Of a stretch of 64,000 nucleotides of DNA, positions 8,939 to 17,443 are shown one piece after another (within the stretch, counting starts at the first letter, position 1; the number at the start of each line of letters is the position of its first letter). Origin of the DNA: JANPCX01 sp966211815 (GTDB lineage: Bacteria; Pseudomonadota; Gammaproteobacteria; Burkholderiales; Burkholderiaceae_C); NCBI GenBank assembly GCA_966211815.1, contig CBIHOD010000008.1:1-64000 (forward strand). Reading direction: 5' to 3'. The notes below the pieces were generated by a model, which was not told the DNA's origin, ran no database searches, and was given only the letters and a program-made list of their open reading frames with translations. Made by a program: the position numbers and the translations under genes.

Positions 8939-9432
8939 TCCGGGACGAGCCCCAGGCGCCCGCGCCGCGCTTGCTCGGCGGGCTGCGGCCGCGCACGCTG
9001 CGCGTCCTTCTGGCGCTGTCGCTGGCGGTCAACCTCGTCGCCGTCGCGGTCTTGGCAGGTCGCGTCACCGGCGAGGCGGTGAAGTCCCGCCGCAGCGTGG
9101 AAGCGGTGGTCGCCGTGTTGCCCGAAGCCAAGCGCGAGGCGGTGCGGCGCGAGCTCCTCGACGTGGCGCCGCTGATGCGCCAGCACGCCGCCGCGGTGCG
9201 CGCCCTGCGCGCCGAACTCGACACCGTGCTGGCGCAGCCGCGGCTCGACGAAGCCGCGCTGGAGCTGCAGTTCGCCAAGCTGCGGCAGCAGACCGCCGCG
9301 ACGCAGGCGCGGCTGCAGCAAGCCTTCCGCCGGGTCGCCGTCGACCTCACGCCCGAAGAGCGGCGAGCCTTGCTCGCCGCCATCCAGCAGCGGCCGCGGC
9401 GGGTCGAGGGACGGGGCCGCTGGGACGAGTGA
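8935..9432 (+). CDS. periplasmic heavy-metal sensor-like protein (CnrX/Spy superfamily)
   Basis: The product (165 aa) has an N-terminal membrane anchor at about 23-43 and then an all-helical periplasmic domain rich in Arg, Ala and Gln, including VLPEAKREAVRRELLDVAPL, MRQHAAAVRALRAEL and VDLTPEERRALLAAIQQR. The LTPEERRALL motif and the antiparallel helix layout are typical of the Metal_resist/CnrX/Spy group. Start GTG 8935 overlaps the preceding stop (GTGA). In CnrYXH the CnrX domain binds Ni/Co and controls the anti-sigma factor. Here only one His (in MRQHAAA) is obvious, so metal binding is doubtful; sensing of misfolded protein or another ligand is equally possible. Confidence 0.72.
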   Translation: MIRDEPQAPAPRLLGGLRPRTLRVLLALSLAVNLVAVAVLAGRVTGEAVKSRRSVEAVVAVLPEAKREAVRRELLDVAPLMRQHAAAVRALRAELDTVLAQPRLDEAALELQFAKLRQQTAATQARLQQAFRRVAVDLTPEERRALLAAIQQRPRRVEGRGRWDE

Positions 9433-9558
9433 AGAGGAGGACGGCGGAGGAATGACCCTGGCGGCCCGGGCCCGGGCACGCTGGCCTACGATGGTGCGGC
9501 CGCGACTCGACCCGCTCGTGCGCGGCACCCATTCATCCCCGCACGAAAAGGTTTCCCC

Positions 9559-10266
9559 ATGACCCGTCCGCCGCCAACCCCGTCTTCCGCCCCATCCTCC
9601 CGACAGGTCCTGATCGTCGGCGCCTCGCGCGGCATCGGCCTGGAACTGGCGCGCCAGTACCGCGGCGAAGGCGCGCGCGTCACAGGCACCGCGCGCGGCG
9701 AAGCCGGACTGGACGCGCTGCGCGAGCTGGGCGCCGACGCGCTGCGGATCGACGTCGCCGAGCCCGAAAGCGTCTCGCGCCTGGCCTGGCAGCTCGACGG
9801 TCACGCCTTCGACGTGGTGTGGCTCGTGGCCGGCGTCTACGGCCCCCGCACCCGCGGCTTGCAGTCGCCCACGCGGGACGACTTCGACCAGGTCATGCGC
9901 AGCAACGTGCTCGGCGCGATGCAGGTGCTGCCGCAGCTGGACGGGCTGCTCGCCGCGAATGCCAAGGTGGCGGTGCTGTCGTCGAGGATGGGTTCGATCG
10001 GCGGGCGCGCGGACAACGGCGGCTGGCTCTACCGCGCTTCCAAGGCGGCGCTGAACTCGGTGCTGAAGGACCTCTCGCTCGCCTGGGCCGGCCGGGCGAC
10101 CTGCGTCAGCCTGCACCCCGGCTGGGTGCGCACCGACATGGGCGGCGCCGGCGCCGACCTGTCGCCGCAGGACAGCGCGGCCGACCTGCGCCGGCTGGTC
10201 GACGGCTTGACGCCGGCCGACAACGGCCGCTTCCTCGACCACGACGGCGCCCCCATCCCCTGGTGA
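9559..10266 (+). CDS. short-chain dehydrogenase/reductase
   Basis: The product (235 aa) is a classical SDR oxidoreductase. The nucleotide-binding motif GASRGIG is at 21-27, and the active site Ser141/142, Tyr158 and Lys162 lie in LSSRMGSI and YRASKAAL. The sequence HPGWVRTDMGG after the active site is typical of cytosolic NAD(P)-dependent SDRs with no fixed substrate, related to the C-factor/YciK-like group. An AAGG sequence upstream of ATG 9559 may serve as ribosome binding site. Its 125-bp gap from the sigma trio and 184-bp gap to the acyl-CoA dehydrogenase suggest a separate unit. The substrate is unknown. Confidence 0.88.
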   Translation: MTRPPPTPSSAPSSRQVLIVGASRGIGLELARQYRGEGARVTGTARGEAGLDALRELGADALRIDVAEPESVSRLAWQLDGHAFDVVWLVAGVYGPRTRGLQSPTRDDFDQVMRSNVLGAMQVLPQLDGLLAANAKVAVLSSRMGSIGGRADNGGWLYRASKAALNSVLKDLSLAWAGRATCVSLHPGWVRTDMGGAGADLSPQDSAADLRRLVDGLTPADNGRFLDHDGAPIPW

Positions 10267-10450
10267 ACGCCGCCGGCCCGGTTCCGGCGGCCGCACCGCT
10301 GCGCGAAGCCCGCCGCGCGGTCGGCGGGGCCACCCGGATGCGTGGTGCGCCGCCGCCGGGTATGCACGAAAATGCGAGGCTCGGCGCCGGGCCACCCGCC
10401 TGGCCGCCGTGCGGAGCCCCAACCCACACGATGGACCCACAGGAACCCCG

Positions 10451-11581
10451 ATGAACCTCAGCGAAGACCACCGCGCCGTGCAAGACGCCGTGCGCAGCTA
10501 TGTGCAAGACCGCATCGCCCCGAAAGCGGCGGAGTGGGACAAGACCCACCATTTCCCCCGGGACGAGTTGCGCGGCCTGGCCGAACTCGGCTGCTACGGC
10601 GTGGCGGTGCCCGCCGAATGGGACGGCGCCGGCCTGGACTACCTCGGCCTGTCCATCATCCTCGAAGAGATCGCCGCCGGCGACGGCGCCACCTCCACCG
10701 TCGTCAGCGTCAACAACTGCCCGGTCTGCTCCATCCTCATGGCCTGGGCCGACGACGCGCAGAAGGAACGCTGGCTCAAGCCCCTGGCCCGCGGCGAGAT
10801 GCTCGGCGCCTTCTGCCTGACCGAGCCGCACGTCGGCTCCGAGGCGTCCGGCCTGAAGACCACCGCGGTGAAGGACGGCGACCACTACGTGCTCAACGGT
10901 GTCAAACAATTCATCACCAGCGGCAAGAACGGCGACGTCGCCATCGTGATGGCGGTGACCGACAAGGCCGCCGGCAAGAAAGGCATCAGCGCCTTCATCG
11001 TGCCGACGCGCACGCCCGGCTACACCGTCGCGCGCATCGAAGAAAAGATGGGCCAGCACGCCAGCGACACCGCGCAGATCCTCTTCGAAAACTGCCGCGT
11101 GCCGGCCGAGAACCTGATCGGCGAAGAAGGCCAGGGCCTGAAGATCGCGCTGTCGGGCCTGGAGGGCGGCCGCATCGGCATCGCCTCGCAGGCGGTGGGC
11201 ATGGCCCGCGCCGCGTTCGAGGCGGCCCTGGCCTACAGCAAGGACCGCGTCACTTTCGGCCAGCCCATCTTCGAGCACCAGGCGGTGCAGTTCCGCCTGG
11301 CCGAGATGGCCACCCGCATCGAGGCGGCGCGCCAGCTCATCCACCACGCCGCCAGCCTGAAGGACGCCGGCCTGCCCTGCCTGAAAGAGGCCGCGATGGC
11401 CAAGCTCTTCGCCACCGAGATGGCCGAGAAGGTCTGCAGCGACGCCATCCAGGTCCACGGCGGCTACGGCTATGTGAGCGACTTCCCGGTCGAACGCATC
11501 TACCGCGACGTGCGGGTGTGCCAGATCTACGAAGGCACGTCGGACGTGCAGAAGATCCTGATCGGGCGGGCGCTGGCCTGA
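10451..11581 (+). CDS. acyl-CoA dehydrogenase (short/branched-chain type)
   Basis: The product (376 aa) is a full-length FAD acyl-CoA dehydrogenase. It shows AFCLTEPHVGSEASGLKTTA (FAD and substrate region), QHASDTAQILFENCRVP, the dimer/FAD motif VHGGYGYVSDFPVERIYRD, and the catalytic base Glu361 in CQIYEGTSDVQK. It would catalyse the first oxidation of short or branched acyl-CoA, passing electrons to ETF. I chose ATG 10451 (MNLSEDHRAVQDAVR), the usual N terminus; an ATG at 10409 adds 14 residues without family match. It differs from the partial gene at the window start by having the EGTS base. The exact chain-length preference cannot be read. Confidence 0.93.
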   Translation: MNLSEDHRAVQDAVRSYVQDRIAPKAAEWDKTHHFPRDELRGLAELGCYGVAVPAEWDGAGLDYLGLSIILEEIAAGDGATSTVVSVNNCPVCSILMAWADDAQKERWLKPLARGEMLGAFCLTEPHVGSEASGLKTTAVKDGDHYVLNGVKQFITSGKNGDVAIVMAVTDKAAGKKGISAFIVPTRTPGYTVARIEEKMGQHASDTAQILFENCRVPAENLIGEEGQGLKIALSGLEGGRIGIASQAVGMARAAFEAALAYSKDRVTFGQPIFEHQAVQFRLAEMATRIEAARQLIHHAASLKDAGLPCLKEAAMAKLFATEMAEKVCSDAIQVHGGYGYVSDFPVERIYRDVRVCQIYEGTSDVQKILIGRALA

Positions 11582-12019
11582 GTGGGCAGGGCCGGTCTGG
11601 AACTTCTGCCTCCCGCGCCCTGGGTCGTGTGCGCCCCACCGTTGGCCCGGCCTCCCCGCCCTGGTCGCCCATCCCACCCGTTCGGGCTGGGCCTGTAAAA
11701 GTTTTTTTGCGAGCCTCAAAGCTTCGGGGAAGCGAGGCGGTCCGGGCCCTTCGACAGGCTCAGGGCGAACGGGGAAAGAGGTGCGGGTTCACCTGTCGGG
11801 GAAAGGGAGTGTGGGTCACCTGCCGGGGAAAGGGAGTGCGGGTCACCTGTCGGGGAAAGGGAATGCGGGTTCACCTGTCACCCCGTTCGGACTGAGCCTG
11901 TCGAAGCCCTGCTCGCGAACATCCGAGCTTCCGGGAAACGCATCGGCTCGGGTCCTTCAACGGGCCTGGGGGAACGTAAGAAGTGACCGGGGTCCAACTG
12001 GGCGGCCCGGTTTCGACTC
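11582..12019. other. 438-bp intergenic region made largely of repeat DNA
   Basis: This gap between the acyl-CoA dehydrogenase and a convergent secreted-protein gene contains no convincing gene. It holds a T-rich run at 11700-11707, repeat copy 3 with its tandem array (11747-11906), and unremarkable GC-rich sequence to 12019. The short frames that cross it translate the repeat units and are not coding. Confidence 0.8.
11747..11906. repeat. dispersed palindromic repeat, copy 3, enclosing four 27-28 bp tandem units
   Basis: Arm 11747-11774 (CCCTTCGACAGGCTCAGGGC, then GAACGGGG) faces arm 11881-11906 (CCCCGTTCGGACTGAGCCTG, then TCGAAG). Between them, four direct tandem units each begin GGGGAAAG and end in TCACCTG: 11771-11797, 11798-11824, 11825-11851 and 11852-11879. 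The first unit starts inside the left arm, as if the array grew from the arm edge. Confidence 0.9.
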
Positions 12020-12811
12020 TCAGCATCCGCTTGACGCCAGCGACGCCGTCGCCGGGTTCTTCCCCGGTTTGGCCTTGGACGACAACAGCACCGCCTCCAG
12101 GCCGCTGTTGTTGCCATCCACCTGGATGAAGAAGTCCGGCTTGCCGTCGCCGTCCACATCGGCGATGGCTTTGATCGAAGAGCCCCAACCGAAGCCTTCC
12201 AAGCTGTAAAGGTAGGTCTGCCCGGCGTATTCGATCGTGTAGTGGGCGCCGCTGCCGTAGGACTCGCCGTCGCGGCCGCGCTGCCCGTTGCGCACCGAGA
12301 AGGCGAAATCCCGGCCCTGCAGCGTCAATTGGTAGCGGTGGTCGAGCCGGGGTTGCAGCCGGGTGGTGCCGTTCTTGAACACCAGCACCGGGATGCGGCC
12401 GGCGCGCAGCTTGGCGCCGGGCACGCGCAGGTAGAGCTGGTCGAGGTAGGCGTAGCTGGCCTGGGGCGGCAGCTCGTCGGCCACCTCGCCCCGGCCGCGG
12501 GATTCCGCGGCGCGCAGTTGCGCGGTGATGGCCTGCAGGAAGGCGGGCTGCCTGCCGCCGTCGGCGGCGACGGGCTCGCCGAAGAGTTCGTTGCCTTCGA
12601 AGGTGAGCCGGTGCCAGCCTTGGCCGGGCCACTGGTTGGGCGGGAGCTTCTCGAAGGCCTGCGGCCGGCCGTAGGTGCCGACGTCGCCGCCCCATTCGCC
12701 GCTGCGCAGCATGGCGCCGGGCTCCTGCGCGAGCGGCTGGGCCGAGGCGGTGAAAGTGGACAGCGAAGCGGCGAGGGCGCTCGCCAGCAGGGGCAATGGC
12801 AGACGGACCAT
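12020..12811 (-). CDS. secreted protein with a calcium-binding-like VCBS/FG-GAP loop
   Basis: The product (263 aa) begins with a signal peptide (MVRLPLPLLASALAASLSTF, cleavage near ASAQPL). The mature part is not a family I recognise up to about residue 210. Near the C terminus it carries IADVDGDGKPDFFIQVDGNN, an Asp-rich loop like those of FG-GAP/VCBS and dockerin-type calcium sites. The start ATG 12811 has AGGAG 10 bases upstream. The last residues (SSGC) lie close to repeat copy 3. A periplasmic or exported role is likely from the signal peptide; function is unknown. Confidence 0.7.
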   Translation of the reverse strand: MVRLPLPLLASALAASLSTFTASAQPLAQEPGAMLRSGEWGGDVGTYGRPQAFEKLPPNQWPGQGWHRLTFEGNELFGEPVAADGGRQPAFLQAITAQLRAAESRGRGEVADELPPQASYAYLDQLYLRVPGAKLRAGRIPVLVFKNGTTRLQPRLDHRYQLTLQGRDFAFSVRNGQRGRDGESYGSGAHYTIEYAGQTYLYSLEGFGWGSSIKAIADVDGDGKPDFFIQVDGNNSGLEAVLLSSKAKPGKNPATASLASSGC

Positions 12812-12857
12812 GGGGTTCAACTCCTGGCCTGTACGCCGCCGCACCATGCGGCGCGCG

Positions 12858-14231
12858 TCAGGTGGGCGAATCCTCGGGCCGCCCGGTGCGGCCGGTATGA
12901 AACATCGGTGAAGTCGGCGGGGACGGCTCGGTTTTACCCGCGACACCGCCCAGGCCCAGCGAAGCCTCGATCCGCATGCACAGGCGCCGGGCCTCGTCCG
13001 CCGGCTCCGCATCGAAGCGCGAGGCCAGCTGCGCGCAGGCCCGCCGGACGGAGGGCGACGCCAGCAGTGCCCGAAGGCGCTGTGCCAGCCCTCCCGTTCG
13101 CAGGCGCGATGCCGGGAGGCTATCGCCTGCGCCCAGGTCGACCACCCGGGCGGCGTTGTCGAACTGGTCCCAGGCGAAGGGCACGACCAGTTGCGGCACG
13201 CCGGCCCTCAGCGCCTCGGCGGTGGTGCCGATGCCGCCGTGGTGCACCAGCGCGGCCGAACGGCGCAGCAACCGGCCCAACGGCGCATAGGGCTGCCAGT
13301 GGACGCTGCCGGGCAGCCGGGGCGGCAGTTGCGCGCCATGCCGCGTCAGGAACACCGCGCGTCGGCCGAGGGCCTCGGTCGCGGCCAGGGCGTGCCTGAA
13401 ATAACGGTCCGCGTGGTGGTGGCCGGAGCCCGGGGTGAAAACGACCGGCGGCGCGCCTTCGTCGAGGAAGCGTTGCAGCTCATGCGGCAGGCCATCGCCC
13501 GCCGGCGTGGGGTCGTAGAGCATGAAGCCGCCCAGGCCATGGGGCTCGGGCCAGTCGGGCTGGGGCGGGCCGAACCAGGCGGGGAACAGCCCCACGGTCA
13601 GCTCGGGCGCGTCCTGGAAATGGCCGATGAAGTGGTCCACCGGCGCCAGGCCAGCCATTCGACGCGCCGCGTTCACCTCGGGCAGTCCGGTCGGGTCGAT
13701 GAAACGCCGGTCCACCCACCGCCACAGCGCGCGGCGCCAGGCCATCGGGAACCAGGGCGGGACGCGCATCGGGCCGATGGTCAAGGGGTCGTGGCAGCTG
13801 CGCAGGTTCGACGGTGCGAGGCAGACGCCCACCAGCCGGGTGCCGGGCCGGTCCGCCTGGACGATGGCCGCGGCCGGCACCGCCATCGGGTGCGACAGGA
13901 GGACGAGCCGCTCGCCGGCGGGCAGTTCCTGCCGGATGGCTTGCCGGATTTCGCCCAGCCGCAGGCGGTAGTCCCGCATCAGCACCCGAAAGCCCTTCTT
14001 CGGATGCCAGAGGTCGGGGTCGTCGATCAGGGCCATGAAGCCCTCGGGCGTGCCGATCGGCAGGTAGGGGATGCCCGCGCGCCGCACCATCTCGGCATGG
14101 AAGGCCGGGCCGACCATCGTCGTGCGCCGCCCCAGCCCCAGCCAGGCCTGGGCCAGCGCCATGAAGGGGTACATGTCGCCGGCCGTGCCGGCGGTGATCA
14201 GGACGAAATGGTCGGCGGGTGTCTCGGACAT
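12858..14231 (-). CDS. GT1-family glycosyltransferase, sterol/macrolide glucosyltransferase-like
   Basis: The product (457 aa) is a GT-B fold UDP-sugar-dependent glycosyltransferase acting on small lipophilic acceptors. The N-terminal acceptor domain starts VLITAGTAGDMYPFMALAQA (the GT28/GT1 glycine loop). The donor domain has PPVVFTPGSGHHHADRYF and the signature ALVHHGGIGTTAEALRAGVP followed by QLVVPFAWDQFDNAARV. This arrangement is shared with sterol, macrolide and rhamnolipid glycosyltransferases. ATG 14231 (MSETPADHF) is chosen because the frame above it overlaps the Rieske gene. It is the last gene of the minus-strand cluster after a 125-bp gap. The acceptor is unknown; a hydroxylated lipid from the neighbouring oxygenase is a hypothesis. 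Confidence 0.87.
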   Translation of the reverse strand: MSETPADHFVLITAGTAGDMYPFMALAQAWLGLGRRTTMVGPAFHAEMVRRAGIPYLPIGTPEGFMALIDDPDLWHPKKGFRVLMRDYRLRLGEIRQAIRQELPAGERLVLLSHPMAVPAAAIVQADRPGTRLVGVCLAPSNLRSCHDPLTIGPMRVPPWFPMAWRRALWRWVDRRFIDPTGLPEVNAARRMAGLAPVDHFIGHFQDAPELTVGLFPAWFGPPQPDWPEPHGLGGFMLYDPTPAGDGLPHELQRFLDEGAPPVVFTPGSGHHHADRYFRHALAATEALGRRAVFLTRHGAQLPPRLPGSVHWQPYAPLGRLLRRSAALVHHGGIGTTAEALRAGVPQLVVPFAWDQFDNAARVVDLGAGDSLPASRLRTGGLAQRLRALLASPSVRRACAQLASRFDAEPADEARRLCMRIEASLGLGGVAGKTEPSPPTSPMFHTGRTGRPEDSPT

Positions 14232-14356
14232 GGCGGGGCGTGGAAGAGACAACGGGCGGACGCCCTCGGAGGCGCCAGATTTTCCCACCCTGCCACGCCT
14301 GCGGACGCGCTGCCCCCGGTTCCGGCGTCGGGCCATCGGCGGGCGGCCGCTGCCGC

Positions 14357-15472
14357 TCAGATGTGGAGAGTGATCCTGGCCGGCTTGACGGGCCTGTCCG
14401 CGCCCGCAGCGTCCGTCCGCGGCGGGGCACGCTTCAGCACCCGTAGCAGCTCCCGCAGGTAGAAGTCCGACCGCGCGAAGGTGATGTGCGAGCCGCCGGC
14501 CTGCAGGGCCGAACGCTGCTGGCTTTCCAGGATGGCCCGGTCCTGGCCGACGATCTTCGCCGCGAACATCGCCCCCAGCGCCGAGAACAGCCAGTGCGGC
14601 ATCGGCAGGTTGAATGTGGTGATCGAGAAGTAAGTGCACTCGGTGTCGGTGTTCGGCGTGACGAAGTCCTGCACGCGGATGTAGTAGCCCTTGTCGAACT
14701 CGTACAGCGATTCGACGTAGCCGGGCCGCAGGAAGAAGTCCCGGTGCGCCATCGCGCTGCAGCCGAACAACCGCAGCAGGGAGAAGATGGCGCCCTTGGG
14801 GAAAGGCTCGCCTTCGTAGGCGACCTGGCTGCCGCCCGGCGACGCGGTGACCTCGGCCACCACCTTCTTCATCGCTTCGGTGCGCATCAGGCCTTCGTGC
14901 ACGAATCGGGTGTGGGTCACGTCCCAGAAGTTCTCCAGCGCGCTGATGAAGAAGGCCTTGAGCGACACGCCCCCATAGATGATCCGGCCTTTCCGGGGGG
15001 CGTCCAGGTCGGTGAAATACGCCTGCGGCGGTTGCGCCGGCGCGTGCTCCCCGCCCGCGCCCGACGGGCGGGACCGCACCCAGACGAAGCCCCGTGACTC
15101 GAAGGCCTCGAAGGGCGGCACGTCGCAGCCGGACTTCGGCCCGTCCGGCCCGTTGGAGGGGATGGACTCGCACCGGCCGTCCGGCCGGAACGACCAGCCG
15201 TGGTAGCGGCAGACGATGTTGGAACCCACCACCTCGCCCAGCGACAGCCTGACGCCGCGGTGCGGGCAACGGTCCAGCATCGCGCGCACCCGGCCCTCCT
15301 GGTCGCGGTACAGGAGCACGGGCTGGTTCAGCAGCATCCATGCCGAAGGCCGGCGCGTCACTTGGCGGCTGCGGGCGAGGATGAACCACGACGCCCCCAG
15401 GTCGAGCGCGTCGAGCCTGAAGAAGTCGGGGACGTCCCGGCCGCCGGGCGGTGCAGGCGCGGGCCGGCTCAT
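14357..15472 (-). CDS. Rieske [2Fe-2S] ring-hydroxylating-type oxygenase
   Basis: The product (371 aa) is the oxygenase component of a Rieske non-haem iron system. The Rieske centre reads CPHRGVRLSLGEVVGSNIVC, then RYHGWSF (CxH-17-CxxH) at about 68-92. The catalytic domain shows ENFWDVTHTRFVHEG, matching the usual DxxHxxxxH iron-ligand region. The layout resembles VanA-like, pheophorbide-oxygenase and cholesterol 7-desaturase-like enzymes. No reductase or ferredoxin gene is adjacent, so electrons must come from elsewhere. Start ATG 15472 overlaps the upstream GNAT stop by 4 bp (ATGA), showing translational coupling. The substrate is unknown; the SCP2 and glycosyltransferase neighbours suggest a lipid. 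Confidence 0.9.
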   Translation of the reverse strand: MSRPAPAPPGGRDVPDFFRLDALDLGASWFILARSRQVTRRPSAWMLLNQPVLLYRDQEGRVRAMLDRCPHRGVRLSLGEVVGSNIVCRYHGWSFRPDGRCESIPSNGPDGPKSGCDVPPFEAFESRGFVWVRSRPSGAGGEHAPAQPPQAYFTDLDAPRKGRIIYGGVSLKAFFISALENFWDVTHTRFVHEGLMRTEAMKKVVAEVTASPGGSQVAYEGEPFPKGAIFSLLRLFGCSAMAHRDFFLRPGYVESLYEFDKGYYIRVQDFVTPNTDTECTYFSITTFNLPMPHWLFSALGAMFAAKIVGQDRAILESQQRSALQAGGSHITFARSDFYLRELLRVLKRAPPRTDAAGADRPVKPARITLHI

Positions 15473-16275
15473 GCGAAGGGATGGAGCATCCACAGGTTCG
15501 GCTCCACATAGAGGCCCCAGTCGCGCCCGGCGTCGTATTTCACCGGCGCGAGCGCCCCGTCGACGCAATACTCGCCCGACGGGCCGAACCGCACGCCGGC
15601 CCAGTCCAGCCAGTCCTGGGCGCTTCCGCCCACCGCCAGCGAACGCATGCAGGGCTTGACCACCCGGGCGCCCAGGCGCTGGTGCGTGCGCAGCCACGGG
15701 TCGAACCATTCGCCCTTTTCGCCGGTCCAGGCGCAATAGGCGGCGAAATCGATCAAAGGGTAGCGGTGCTTCCCGGACGGGCGCACCGGCGCGAGCAGGC
15801 CCTGCAGCCCATGGCGCGCGCCGACCGCCTTCATCGCGCGCAGGACACGGGGGCTCAGCCCCTTGCCCTGGTGGCGGGCCGGCACCGTCGCGGCCAGCGC
15901 GCACTGGAAGTTCGGCGCGGTGCCGGCGTCGGCGTCTTCGATGCTTTTCCTGATCGCCCAGCTCCAGCCTTCGTCCGGCAGTGACTGCAGCCCACCGTCG
16001 AAATGCAGCGGCAGCGAGTTGCCGATGCCCAGGACTTCCTCGCACCGGGCGTCGGTGACGACAACCTGGTATTCGGGGAAGCGGATGTACAGGTCCAGCC
16101 AATGCACCGAACCCACCGGGTCGTTGGCCATGAACGCGGGCCAGGTGCGGCCCATGGTGTCGAAGACCCGTTCCGTCAGGTCGGGCCTTTCCTGCAGGGT
16201 GGTCACCTGGGAACCGTCGTCCTGCGCGCCCATGCCGCAGGCGCTCCCGGGGGCGGGGATGGCGGCGGCGGGCAT
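15469..16275 (-). CDS. GNAT-like acyltransferase
   Basis: The product (268 aa) appears to be a GNAT-fold acyltransferase. The acetyl-CoA-binding motif A is recognisable as ATVPARHQGKGLSPRVLRAM at about 146-165, followed by GARHGLQGLLAPVRPSGKHR. The C-terminal part DFAAYCAWTGEKGEWFDPWL, GVRFGPSGEY and VEPNLWMLHP is not typical of small N-acetyltransferases. Start ATG 16275 shares one base with the SCP2 stop (TGATG) and its stop overlaps the Rieske start, so it is made with both. An alternative start is ATG 16233. The acyl acceptor is unknown. Confidence 0.7.
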   Translation of the reverse strand: MPAAAIPAPGSACGMGAQDDGSQVTTLQERPDLTERVFDTMGRTWPAFMANDPVGSVHWLDLYIRFPEYQVVVTDARCEEVLGIGNSLPLHFDGGLQSLPDEGWSWAIRKSIEDADAGTAPNFQCALAATVPARHQGKGLSPRVLRAMKAVGARHGLQGLLAPVRPSGKHRYPLIDFAAYCAWTGEKGEWFDPWLRTHQRLGARVVKPCMRSLAVGGSAQDWLDWAGVRFGPSGEYCVDGALAPVKYDAGRDWGLYVEPNLWMLHPFA

Positions 16276-16601
16276 CAGAACTTCAACCCGAACATCTTGA
16301 TCAGCCGGTCGGCGGTCGCCAGGCTGCCCTGGACTTTCAAGCGGCCGGTGATGGCCGCGGTGATGCCGCCCACTTCGCGGTTGCAAAGGCCGATCCAGGT
16401 CTGCTCGTCGGACGTGACGACGACGTTGGGCGATTCGATGTCGCCCAGGCGCAATGCGAAGTCCTGGTCCGCGACGGCGATCGAGAACCGGTGGCCTTCG
16501 CCGACGGCGAACTGGTAGCGCGCGGCCGCGCCTTTGGCGTGTTCCCTGTTGAACTGGCGGGGCAGGCCGGCCAGGGTTTCTTCGACGGTGGTGTATCTCA
16601 T
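16275..16601 (-). CDS. SCP2 sterol-carrier-like domain protein
   Basis: The product (108 aa) is a stand-alone SCP2-like domain. The fold signature is seen in RYQFAVGEGHRFSIAVADQD, VVVTSDEQTWIGLCNREVGG and the C-terminal AAITGRLKVQGSLATADRLI, KMFGLKF. SCP2 domains have a hydrophobic tunnel that binds sterols, fatty acyl-CoA or other lipids. The gene is translationally coupled to the GNAT-like gene downstream (TGATG). Start ATG 16601 has only a weak ribosome binding site. In this cluster it may present a lipid to the oxygenase or transferases (inference). Confidence 0.85.
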   Translation of the reverse strand: MRYTTVEETLAGLPRQFNREHAKGAAARYQFAVGEGHRFSIAVADQDFALRLGDIESPNVVVTSDEQTWIGLCNREVGGITAAITGRLKVQGSLATADRLIKMFGLKF

Positions 16602-16639
16602 GGTTGCCGGTTCCGATCGGTGGTGGGCGGGTGGGGCGG

Positions 16640-17428
16640 TCAGGCTTTCTTGAAGACTTTCCCGAGCAGGAACCGGGCGAAGCCCGGCGGCATCGACCTG
16701 ACGAGCCCCGATAGGAACCAGGCGGGGTTGCGCAACCTGACCAGCACCCCATAGTCTTCGGAAGCCGCATGGGGGAAGTAGTGGGGCTTGACGCAGATGA
16801 TCTCGAAGCCCAGGGATTCGTAATAGGCCAGCAATGGGTCGGGATGGCGGCCGGACCGGCCCCGCCTTTGCCGCGCGTAGTCCTGGATGGTCCCTTGCGG
16901 GTTCTTCTTCTTCCACTTGGAGAAGGACGGGATCGGGGAGCCGAGGTAGACCTCCCGGACGCCGTCCTGCAGCATCTTCAACCGCACTTCGTTCAGCACG
17001 GCGTGCACCGCGACCGGGTCGGTGCCCGACAGGCTGATGCCGAACCAGGTCCTGGAGCGAGGGTCGTGCGATGTGGCGTAGCCCTGGTCGGTGGCCTCGA
17101 ACCAGGAAGCGGCCGACAGGATCCTGTGCCTGTCGCCGCCCATCACGAAACAGGACGCGGTGATCTTCCCCGCATCGTGGTAGCCCCAGCCGTACGCCGG
17201 GGCGCAGCGGATCCTGGACTCCAGCATGTCGGCGGTGGCCCCGTCTTCGCCCCATTTCTCCAGCTCCAGTTCCCGGAGCTTGGCCAGGTCCCTGACCTTG
17301 AGGCAACGCGCCTTGCTCCTGGTGGGCGCGTGTCCCTGGCCCACGGGCATGAAGGAAGACAGGAAGTCTTCGGCGGGACGGCCCAGGCAGGCGTCGGAAG
17401 AGACTTCGTGCGATGGCGGCATGTTCAT
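16640..17428 (-). CDS. GNAT-like N-acetyltransferase, first gene of the lipid-modification-like cluster
   Basis: The product (262 aa) looks like a divergent GNAT protein. Segments include KLRELELEKWGEDGATADML near the N terminus, SASWFEATDQGYATSHDPRS in the middle, VHAVLNEVRLKMLQDGVREV and LLAYYESLGFEIICVKPHYF near the C terminus (the last is a typical GNAT beta6-beta7 region). Motif A is not clear, so the acyl-CoA site is uncertain. ATG 17428 has a GAGGGG ribosome binding site, which in turn follows a hairpin with a U8 tract. It is the leading gene of the five-gene minus-strand cluster, 38 bp before SCP2. Confidence 0.62.
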   Translation of the reverse strand: MNMPPSHEVSSDACLGRPAEDFLSSFMPVGQGHAPTRSKARCLKVRDLAKLRELELEKWGEDGATADMLESRIRCAPAYGWGYHDAGKITASCFVMGGDRHRILSAASWFEATDQGYATSHDPRSRTWFGISLSGTDPVAVHAVLNEVRLKMLQDGVREVYLGSPIPSFSKWKKKNPQGTIQDYARQRRGRSGRHPDPLLAYYESLGFEIICVKPHYFPHAASEDYGVLVRLRNPAWFLSGLVRSMPPGFARFLLGKVFKKA

Positions 17429-17443
17429 GGTCGAACCCCTCTG

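Noticed and set aside
11771..11879. Possible CRISPR array
   Set aside because: The units are directly contiguous with no variable spacers of constant length and no cas genes nearby; it is a plain tandem repeat.
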